From: Asaia bogorensis | GTDB lineage: Bacteria > Pseudomonadota > Alphaproteobacteria > Acetobacterales > Acetobacteraceae | Direction: 5' to 3' | DNA: 10,216 nt | NCBI GenBank assembly: GCA_945873675.1 | Contig: CAMCEP010000084.1 | Coordinates: forward strand, 1 to 10,216 | Shown: one piece after another, positions 1 through 5,913 of the stretch | How the letters are laid out: each line of letters begins with the position of its first letter | How positions within the stretch are numbered: the first letter of the stretch is position 1 | Notes under the pieces: generated by a model | The model's input: only the letters and a program-made list of their open reading frames with translations | Database searches by the model: none | What the model was told of the DNA's origin: nothing | Position numbers and translations under genes: made by a program

Positions 1-1646
1 AATCCGTGGGCAATGCCTCCCGCAAGGTGGTCAGCGATCGCGGCCTGAAGCCCGCGCTGCAACCGAAGATCGAGGTGACCAGCTTCCCCGATGGTGGTGA
101 TCTTGAATTCCGCATGGAATTGGAAGTGCTGCCGGATGTGCCGATGCCCGAATTCTCCGGCATCGAGTTGGAACGCCTGCGCGCAGAGCCCGCGGATGAG
201 GAAGTGCAGAAAATCCTGGAAACACTCGCGACGCGCAATGGTGAATTGACCGATGTGAGCGATGCCCGCCCGGCTACAAAGGGTGAGGTGATGGTGTGCG
301 ATTTCGCTGGCTCTGTCGTGCCGGATTTGCTGACCAATGGCCCGGCCCTTGGTGCCGTGCCCGGCATCCCAGGTCAGGCGCCGCGCGGTTGGGAAATTGG
401 GCTTTCGGGTGGCCTGAAGTCCGAAATTGCTGCTATCGGCACGGAAGAAGCGTTGCCCTATTTCGATCTTCGGGTCAGCGGCACTGCCAGCGAAGCCGGC
501 TGGGTGCAGGTATTTCTTGAAGGCGCCAAGGGCATTGCCGCGGCGCCGGGCGCCACGCAAAGCCTGATGGTCAGCACCAAACTGGCTGGCGGCAGCCTGC
601 CCGAAGGCACGCAGGGCAAGCTCGGCTTCAATTTCTACAGCCTGGGCCAGGATAGCGTTGATTTCCTGGATATGCAGCGCGACGCCTTTGATGTGACGGC
701 CGGGCGCAGCACGCTTGCCTTCACCTTCCCCAATCAGGCGGAAATCGGCGCCTGCCGGCCCTTCATCTATGTGCATGGCATGGCGGCGGGTGCTGCGGTG
801 GAATTCACGCTGCGGATCGGCCCTGCCCGTTTGATTGCTGGCACGGAAGAACCCGCACTCGCCCCCTTCGCTGGTGGGTCTGCCACCGATATGCCGATTG
901 AAGTGGGTGGCCCCGGCTTCATCCCAGGCTTCACTGAGCAGATGGAAGGGATGTCCGTGGGCGACAGCCGCGATATCCAGGTGGTCTTCCCGCTGGATTA
1001 CGGTTCCGCCGAATTGGCGGGCAAGCGCGCGCTTTTCTCTATAACGGCGAAAAAGCTACAACAGCGCGTGCCGCGCGCCATTGATGATGAATTGGCGAAG
1101 ACTGTCGGGCAGGCCGATCTTGCCGGCTTGCAAGCCCAGGTGAAGGAAGGCTTGCAACGTGAATATGATGGCATGTCACGCATGCGGCTCAAGCGCGCCC
1201 TTTTGGACAAGCTCGCGGATCAGGCCAGTTTCCCCGTGCCCGAAGGCATGGTGGATGGCGAATTCGGCCAGATCTGGCAGCGTGTGGAAGCCGATTTGAA
1301 GGCCGGGCGGCTCGATTCGGATGATGCGGGCAAGGATGAGGCAACGCTGCGCGACGAATATCGCGGTATCGCTCAGCGCCGCATCCGGCTTGGCCTGCTG
1401 CTTTCTGAGATTGGCCGCAGCAACAATATCCAGGTCACACCGGAAGAACTGAGCGGCGCGCTGCGTCAGGAAGCCATGGGCTACCGTGGCCAGGAACAGC
1501 AGGTGATCGAATTCTTCCGCAAGAATCCAGATGCGATGGAAAACCTCCGCGCACCGATTTTTGAGGAAAAGGTCGTGGATTTCATTCTGGAACTCGCCAA
1601 GGTGGCGGAGCGTCAGGTGAAGCCTGAGGAATTGTCTGAAGCCTGA
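1..1646 (+). CDS. tig: Trigger factor with a large domain inserted in its PPIase domain (5' partial)
   Basis: Trigger factor is the ribosome-bound chaperone and prolyl isomerase that meets nascent chains in the cytoplasm. The gene enters from the left edge: the frame is open from base 3, so the N-terminal ribosome-binding domain with its GFRPGKVP-type loop lies mostly outside. Numbering from the GTG at 6, residues 1-50 are the end of the N-terminal domain (SVGNASRKVVSDRG, with S just before the GTG). The FKBP-type PPIase domain starts near residue 91 (KGEVMVCDFAGSV) and resumes at 288 (FAGGSATDMPIEVG, then GFIPGF and FPLDY) to about 350. Residues about 358-546 are the helical C-terminal chaperone domain (IDDELAKTVG onward), apparently complete. 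Between the PPIase halves sit about 184 extra residues, described separately. The intact protein would be roughly 610 residues against a usual 430-450. Reading frame and codon use look uniform, so this is probably a working gene. The usual downstream clpP is absent; a Liv operon follows. Confidence 0.93.
   Translation, partial: SVGNASRKVVSDRGLKPALQPKIEVTSFPDGGDLEFRMELEVLPDVPMPEFSGIELERLRAEPADEEVQKILETLATRNGELTDVSDARPATKGEVMVCDFAGSVVPDLLTNGPALGAVPGIPGQAPRGWEIGLSGGLKSEIAAIGTEEALPYFDLRVSGTASEAGWVQVFLEGAKGIAAAPGATQSLMVSTKLAGGSLPEGTQGKLGFNFYSLGQDSVDFLDMQRDAFDVTAGRSTLAFTFPNQAEIGACRPFIYVHGMAAGAAVEFTLRIGPARLIAGTEEPALAPFAGGSATDMPIEVGGPGFIPGFTEQMEGMSVGDSRDIQVVFPLDYGSAELAGKRALFSITAKKLQQRVPRAIDDELAKTVGQADLAGLQAQVKEGLQREYDGMSRMRLKRALLDKLADQASFPVPEGMVDGEFGQIWQRVEADLKAGRLDSDDAGKDEATLRDEYRGIAQRRIRLGLLLSEIGRSNNIQVTPEELSGALRQEAMGYRGQEQQVIEFFRKNPDAMENLRAPIFEEKVVDFILELAKVAERQVKPEELSEA
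315..866 (+). other. In-frame inserted jelly-roll/carbohydrate-binding-like domain within trigger factor
   Basis: This segment encodes about 184 residues (104-287, numbered from the GTG at 6) with no counterpart in ordinary trigger factors. It replaces the short turn, DGEE in E. coli, between the strand ending DFAGSV and the segment FAGGSATDM. It reads as a beta-rich module: LLTNGPALGAVPGIPG and GWEIGLSGGL near its start, GTEEALPYFDLRVSGT in the middle, and EFTLRIGPARLIAG near its end. From memory this order (N-terminal LLTNG, then GW, GTE..PY.D.R.SGT, and a final LRIG strand) matches beta-sandwich modules in alphaproteobacterial phage tail, glycosidase and surface proteins. I could not run a profile search, so the family is an inference; the insertion itself is clear from the flanking PPIase sequence. 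There is no stop codon, frameshift, transposon end or obvious composition break at the junctions. Boundaries are good to about 10 residues. Confidence 0.75.
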
Positions 1647-1668
1647 GCGGGGGTTCCCCAAATGGCGG

Positions 1669-1700
1669 AAAGGGCAGGGGGCAACCTCTGCCCTTTTTTT
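1669..1700 (+). terminator. Intrinsic terminator of tig
   Basis: AAAGGGCAG (1669-1677) pairs perfectly with CTGCCCTTT (1688-1696) across a 10-base loop, and the right arm runs into a seven-T tract (1694-1700). It starts 22 bases after the tig stop codon. It should separate tig from the transporter operon, which implies that the operon has its own promoter between about 1701 and 1834. Confidence 0.9.
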
Positions 1701-1834
1701 GTTCACTAGGGCCGATGCCAATTTTTCTCGGGAATTGAAGGGGGTGGCTTGCAGGAAGCCCGAGCCTCGCATAGGAAGGATACAAAGAGGCGTTGCGGTA
1801 TCAACCGCTGCATAAGAAGGGGGGCGTGGTTCGG
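1701..1834 (+). promoter_or_regulatory. Leader region of the Liv-type operon, with two small hairpins
   Basis: This gap lies between the tig terminator and livG and must hold the operon promoter if the terminator works. I see no convincing -35/-10 pair; the nearest is TTGCAG (1749-1754) with TAGGAA 17 bases on, which is weak. Two short perfect inverted repeats are present: GGCTT/AAGCC (1746-1750 with 1756-1760, 5-base loop) and GCGGT/ACCGC (1795-1799 with 1804-1808, 4-base loop). The second sits just upstream of the livG Shine-Dalgarno run (AGAAGGGGGG, 1815-1824), so it could affect livG translation. No riboswitch fold was recognised. Confidence 0.35.
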
Positions 1835-2605
1835 GTGTCTGATACCATCCTTGAAACGGTAGGGCTTACCAAGGAATTCCGGGGCTTCGTCGCGGTAAGC
1901 GACGTGAACCTGAATGTTCGTCGGGGTACTATCCATGGCTTGATCGGCCCGAATGGCGCCGGCAAGACCACGTGCTTTAATCTACTGACGAAATTCCTGC
2001 CGCCGACGCGTGGTGTCATTCGCTATGAAGGGCGCGACATCACGGGCATGAAGGCCGCCGAAGTGGCGCGCCTTGGCCTGGTGCGGAGCTTTCAGATCTC
2101 AGCGGTGTTTCCGCATCTGACAGTGATTGAGAATGTGCGCGTGGCGTTGCAACGCGCCCGTGGCGGTTCCTTCGATTTCTGGCGTTCCGATTCGGTCTTG
2201 CGCAAATTTGATGCGCGGGCCGAGGAATTGCTGGCCGATGTGGGCTTGACCGAATGGATGCACCTGACGGCGGGTGAATTGCCCTATGGCCGCAAGCGCG
2301 CCTTGGAAATCGCGACCACGCTGGCGCTCGATCCCGTGATGATGCTGCTGGATGAACCAACCGCCGGCATGGCGCATGATGATGTGGACCGCGTGGTGGC
2401 GCTGGTGAAGCGCGTATCCGTGGGCCGTACCGTGCTGCTGGTGGAACATAATCTTCGCGTTGTGCAGGGGCTTTGCGATACCATTACCGTGCTCGCGCGC
2501 GGCAGTGTGCTTGCGGAAGGCGATTACGCCGCCGTGTCGCGCAACCCGGATGTGGTTGCTGCCTATCTTGGTTCCGAAGCCCCGACGGAGGCCGCCCATG
2601 GCTGA
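1835..2605 (+). CDS. livG: Branched-chain amino acid-type ABC transporter ATPase LivG
   Basis: One of the two cytoplasmic ATPases that power a LivFGHM-type (HAAT family) importer. The start is taken as the GTG at 1835, with AGAAGGGGGG ending 10 bases upstream. In-frame alternatives are a GTG at 1826, which abuts that run, and a TTG at 1793, which has no well-spaced one. From GTG 1835 the protein has 256 residues, normal for LivG. Walker A GPNGAGKT is at 38-45, the Q-loop Gln at 87, the signature motif in the LivG variant form LPYGRKR at about 149-155, Walker B MMLLDEP at 169-175 followed by TAGM, and the H-loop His in LLVEHN at 205. The divergent signature (no LSGGQ) is normal for this subfamily and separates it from the LivF next door. 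The stop overlaps the livF start by 8 bases, indicating translational coupling. Confidence 0.93.
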   Translation: MSDTILETVGLTKEFRGFVAVSDVNLNVRRGTIHGLIGPNGAGKTTCFNLLTKFLPPTRGVIRYEGRDITGMKAAEVARLGLVRSFQISAVFPHLTVIENVRVALQRARGGSFDFWRSDSVLRKFDARAEELLADVGLTEWMHLTAGELPYGRKRALEIATTLALDPVMMLLDEPTAGMAHDDVDRVVALVKRVSVGRTVLLVEHNLRVVQGLCDTITVLARGSVLAEGDYAAVSRNPDVVAAYLGSEAPTEAAHG

Positions 2606-3341
2606 TGTGATGACAGCGCCCGGCGGTGCCAAAGCCAGCACTGGCGCGCTGATGGAATTGCGCGGGCTTGAGGCATGGTATGGCGAAAGCCACGTATTGC
2701 ACGGCGTGGATATTGATATCCGCGAAGGCGAAGTGGTGACGCTGCTTGGCCGAAATGGCGCGGGCAAGACATCCACCTTGCGTTCCATTATGGGGCTGGT
2801 GCCGCGCCGTACCGGTTCGGTGAAGTATGAAGGCAAGGAATTCGTGAATGCGCGTCCGGATGTGATTGCGCGTGCCGGCATTGCCTATTGCCCGGAGGAG
2901 CGCGGCATTTTCGCATCGCTCGATGTCACGGAAAATCTGATGCTGCCGCCAATGGTGCGCCCGGGTGGGATGCCCTTGGATGAAATCTACACGCTATTTC
3001 CGAATTTGAAGGAACGCGCCCGCAGCCAAGGCACCAAGCTTTCGGGCGGTGAGCAGCAGATGCTGGCCATTGCGCGGATTCTGCGCACCGGCGCGCGGTT
3101 GCTGCTGCTGGATGAACCGTCAGAAGGTCTGGCGCCGGTGATTGTGCAGCAGATCGGGCGCACCATCCGCGAATTGAAGAAGCGCGGCTTTACCGTGCTG
3201 CTGGTGGAGCAGAATTTCCGCTTCGCTCAGACGGTCGCTGATCGGCATTACGTGATGGAACATGGCCGCGTGGTGGATATGGTCGCGAATGAAGACCTGA
3301 ATGCCTCGCTCGATCGGTTGCATCAGTATCTTGGGGTTTAA
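2598..3341 (+). CDS. livF: Branched-chain amino acid-type ABC transporter ATPase LivF
   Basis: The second ATPase of the importer, expected to pair with LivG beneath the LivHM channel. The ATG at 2598 is preceded by GGAGG (2587-2591) at 6 bases and overlaps the end of livG. The same frame is open further upstream, but that part lies inside livG. The protein has 247 residues, close to the usual 235-240, with a short extra N-terminus (MADVMTAPGGAKASTGA). Walker A GRNGAGKT is at 51-58, the signature LSGGEQQ at 148-154, Walker B LLLLDEP at 168-174 with SEGLAP after it, and LLVEQN at 201-206. The Gln where most ABC ATPases carry the H-loop His is typical of LivF rather than a defect. The segment YCPEERGIFASLDVTENL (97-114) is also characteristic. 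Its partner genes livH and livM lie 3.9 kb downstream, beyond three binding-protein genes. Confidence 0.94.
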   Translation: MADVMTAPGGAKASTGALMELRGLEAWYGESHVLHGVDIDIREGEVVTLLGRNGAGKTSTLRSIMGLVPRRTGSVKYEGKEFVNARPDVIARAGIAYCPEERGIFASLDVTENLMLPPMVRPGGMPLDEIYTLFPNLKERARSQGTKLSGGEQQMLAIARILRTGARLLLLDEPSEGLAPVIVQQIGRTIRELKKRGFTVLLVEQNFRFAQTVADRHYVMEHGRVVDMVANEDLNASLDRLHQYLGV

Positions 3342-3392
3342 CCAGGGCTGCGCTTTTTGCGGTTGCGGTAAAACAATTAGGGGAGACAAGAA

Positions 3393-4628
3393 ATGAGTCT
3401 TTCACGTCGGGACATTATGGCTGGTTCAACCAGCGCCGCAGTCTTTGGCGCGCTGCCCTATCGTAGCGCCAAGTCGCAGGGCGGCCCCACCATCAAGATT
3501 GGCGTGCTGAACGATATGTCCGGCATGTATCGCGACATCGCGGGCATGAGTGCGGTTGCCTGCGTGCGGGCTGCGGCGCAGGAATTCGCCGGGCGCGGCA
3601 TCAATATCGAAGTGCTTGCGGCGGACCATCAGAACCGCCCCGATGTTGGCGTTAATATCGCACGGCAATGGATTGATCGTGACGGTGTGGATGTGCTGCT
3701 GGATGTGACGACATCTTCGGTGGCGCTTGCGGTTTCCGATATCTGCCGCGAAAAGAACAAGGTGCATTTGAACAGCAGCGCGGCATCCAGTGACCTGACC
3801 GGCGCGCGCTGCAATGCCAATACCGTGCATTGGACCTACGACACCTGGATGTGTGCGAAATCCACCGGGGGTGCGATGGTGCGCGCGGGGGGCGATAGCT
3901 GGTTCTTCATCACGGCTGACTACGCCTTCGGCCACGCGTTGGAACGCGATACGGGGAATTTCGTGCGCAATGCCGGCGGGCGCGTGCTTGGCCAGGTGCG
4001 CACGCCCTTCCCGGGTACGACGGATTTCTCATCCTTCCTGGTGCAGGCGCAGGCTTCGCGCGCCAAGGTGATTGGCTTTGCCAATGCCGGGGCGGATACG
4101 ACCAATTGTGTGAAGCAAGCCGCTGAATTCGGCATTACCCGCCGCGGCATAAAGCTGGCTTCCTTGCTCATGTTCATCAATGATGTGCATGGGCTTGGGC
4201 TGCAAACCGCGCAGGGTCTGGTGCTGACCGAAACCTTCTATTGGGATCTGAACGACGCGACGCGGCGCTTCACCAATAAGGTGCGTTCCGCCATGTCGCC
4301 CAATATGCCTTCCATGACGCATGCGGGCTGCTATGCCGGCGCGCTGCATTACCTGAAGGCGGTGGCCGATATGGGGCCTGCCGCGGCCAAGGCCGATGGC
4401 GCGGCGGCGGTGGCGCGTATGAAGGCCATGCCCACGGATGATGATTGCTTCGGCAAGGGCACTATTCGCGCGGATGGGCGGAAGCTCCATCCCGCCTATT
4501 TGTTTGAGGTGAAGGCGCCGTCGGAAAGCAAAGGTCCCTGGGATTACTATAAGCTTTTGCAAACAACGTCGGCCGAGGAAGCCTTCCGCCCGGTCGCGGA
4601 AGGCAATTGCCCGCTCGTGCGTAGCTGA
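3393..4628 (+). CDS. Periplasmic ABC substrate-binding protein, Peripla_BP_6 type, copy 1 of 3
   Basis: Extracytoplasmic binding protein that would deliver a ligand to LivHM. It has 411 residues; the ATG follows AGGGGAG (3379-3385) by 7 bases. The N-terminus MSLSRRDIMAGSTSAAVFGA has the twin-arginine pattern (SRRDIM) followed by an apolar stretch, so Tat export is likely; AKS/QG (26-30) is a possible cleavage site, weaker than in the other copies. The mature part opens with TIKIGVLNDMSG (33-44) and contains ADHQNRPDVG (77-86), WFFITADYAFGHALERDT (170-187) and DFSSFLVQAQAS (211-222), hallmarks of this type I periplasmic-binding family. Cys140 and Cys406 are shared with both neighbours. It differs from them at usual ligand-contact loops: DVTTSSVALAVS instead of DVPTSSVGLAV, and LNSSAASSD instead of a GSAT loop. 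The ligand is unknown; 'branched-chain amino acid' is only the family label. Confidence 0.9.
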   Translation: MSLSRRDIMAGSTSAAVFGALPYRSAKSQGGPTIKIGVLNDMSGMYRDIAGMSAVACVRAAAQEFAGRGINIEVLAADHQNRPDVGVNIARQWIDRDGVDVLLDVTTSSVALAVSDICREKNKVHLNSSAASSDLTGARCNANTVHWTYDTWMCAKSTGGAMVRAGGDSWFFITADYAFGHALERDTGNFVRNAGGRVLGQVRTPFPGTTDFSSFLVQAQASRAKVIGFANAGADTTNCVKQAAEFGITRRGIKLASLLMFINDVHGLGLQTAQGLVLTETFYWDLNDATRRFTNKVRSAMSPNMPSMTHAGCYAGALHYLKAVADMGPAAAKADGAAAVARMKAMPTDDDCFGKGTIRADGRKLHPAYLFEVKAPSESKGPWDYYKLLQTTSAEEAFRPVAEGNCPLVRS

Positions 4629-4660
4629 CCCAACAACATCATCTCTTGAGGGAGATAAAC

Positions 4661-5887
4661 ATGCAGGTTTCACGTCGGAATATCATCGCCGGAGCAGCCG
4701 CCACCGGCGCTCTGCCGCTGTCTCTTGCACGCGCGCAGGCGGCGAATACGGTGCGCATTGGTGTCATGACCGATATGTCGGGCCTCTACCGCGACAATAC
4801 CGGCCCGACCTCGGTCGCGGCCGCGCGTGAAGCGGCGGCGGAGTTTGGCGCAAGCCACGGCTTCCGGGTTGAGGTGATTGAAGCCGATCACCAGAACCGC
4901 CCCGATGTTGGCGTGAACCTGGCGCGGCAATGGTATGACCAGGGCATTGATCTGATCCTGGATGTGCCAACTTCTTCCGTGGGCCTCGCGGTCTCAGGCG
5001 TCGCGCGCGAAAAGAACAAAGCTTATATCAATGTCGGCTCGGCAACGGCTGACATGACCGGCGCGCAATGCAGCCCGAATACCATTCACTGGGCCTATGA
5101 TACCTATATGCTGGCGCGCTCCACCGGTGGCGCCACAGTGCGCGCGGGTGGCGATACTTGGTTCTTCATCACGGCTGATTACGCCTTCGGCCATGCGCTT
5201 GAACGCGATACGGCGAATTTCGTGCGCAATTCAGGCGGTCGTATCCTCGGCCAAGTGCGCACACCCTTCCCCGGCACCACGGATTTCTCTTCCTTCCTTT
5301 TGCAGGCGCAAGCATCGCGCGCGAAGGTGATTGGCCTCGCCAATGCCGGCGCCGATACGCAGAATTGCGTGAAGCAGGCGGCGGAATTCGGTTTGACCCG
5401 GCGCGGCATCAAGCTTGCCTCTCTGTTGCTTTTTGTGAATGACGTCCACGGCATGGGGCTGCAAGCGGCACAGGGGCTGGTCTGCACCGAAAGCTTCTAT
5501 TGGGACATGAATGACAAAACGCGTGCCTGGACTGAGCGTATGCTGCGCCGCGTTCCGACCAATTACCCGAACATGATCCATGCCGGCTGCTATTCTGGCA
5601 CGCTGCACTTCCTGAAGACCGTGGCGGCGATGGGCCTGCCAGCGGCCAAGGCTTCCGGCCTTGATCTGGTGAACCGCATGAAGGCGCAGCCTTCGGATGA
5701 TGATCTGTTCGGCAAGGCCACCATCCGCGCGGATGGCCGGCGCCTTATCCCATCCTACCTGTTTGAGGTGAAGACACCGGCGGAAAGCAAGAAGCCCTGG
5801 GATTACTACAAGCTGCTGCAAACCACGGCCGCCGAGGAAGCCTTCCGCCCAATCGGTGAAGGCGGCTGTGCCTTGGTTCGTTCGTGA
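4661..5887 (+). CDS. Periplasmic ABC substrate-binding protein, Peripla_BP_6 type, copy 2 of 3
   Basis: Second of three tandem paralogues, 408 residues from the ATG at 4661. GAGGGAG (4648-4654) lies 6 bases upstream of that ATG and contradicts the in-frame TTG at 4646. The N-terminus MQVSRRNIIAGAAATGALPL is a good Tat signal (SRRNII plus an apolar segment) with a likely cleavage site in LARAQAANT. The family core is present: TVRIGVMTDMSG, ADHQNRPDVG, WFFITADYAFGHALERDT and FGKATIRADGRR, with Cys137 and Cys403 matching the pair in the other copies. It carries the DVPTSSVGLAVS and NVGSATADMTG loops, as copy 3 broadly does. The region after WDMND (about 281-345: KTRAWTERMLRRVPTNYPNM and onward) is the least conserved between copies. 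It begins 32 bases after copy 1 with no terminator between them, so they are co-transcribed. Ligand unknown. Confidence 0.9.
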   Translation: MQVSRRNIIAGAAATGALPLSLARAQAANTVRIGVMTDMSGLYRDNTGPTSVAAAREAAAEFGASHGFRVEVIEADHQNRPDVGVNLARQWYDQGIDLILDVPTSSVGLAVSGVAREKNKAYINVGSATADMTGAQCSPNTIHWAYDTYMLARSTGGATVRAGGDTWFFITADYAFGHALERDTANFVRNSGGRILGQVRTPFPGTTDFSSFLLQAQASRAKVIGLANAGADTQNCVKQAAEFGLTRRGIKLASLLLFVNDVHGMGLQAAQGLVCTESFYWDMNDKTRAWTERMLRRVPTNYPNMIHAGCYSGTLHFLKTVAAMGLPAAKASGLDLVNRMKAQPSDDDLFGKATIRADGRRLIPSYLFEVKTPAESKKPWDYYKLLQTTAAEEAFRPIGEGGCALVRS

Positions 5888-5913
5888 TTTAATCTGGCAA
5901 GGGGGGAAGCGTC

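Noticed and set aside
315..866. Prophage or phage remnant at the left end because of the phage-like domain
   Set aside because: No integrase, structural gene or attachment-site repeat is seen; the domain is in frame inside a complete housekeeping gene region.
1793..1834. TTG at 1793 as the livG start
   Set aside because: The extra 14 residues (MRYQPLHKKGGVVR) are not family-like and there is no well-spaced ribosome-binding site, whereas GTG 1835 has AGAAGGGGGG ten bases upstream.
2460..2597. N-terminal extension of livF into livG
   Set aside because: The frame is open but lies inside livG coding sequence; ATG 2598 with GGAGG six bases upstream gives the normal LivF length.
2099..2881. 260-codon open frame on the minus strand across livG and livF
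   Set aside because: It lies wholly opposite two clear ABC ATPase genes, has low-complexity composition rich in His, Arg and Gln typical of antisense frames in GC-rich DNA, and matches no family I recognise.
4029..5821. Long minus-strand frames opposite the binding-protein genes (4029-4673, 5231-5821)
   Set aside because: Similar shadow frames recur opposite each paralogue because the plus-strand genes are similar; this reflects the duplication, not a conserved antisense gene.
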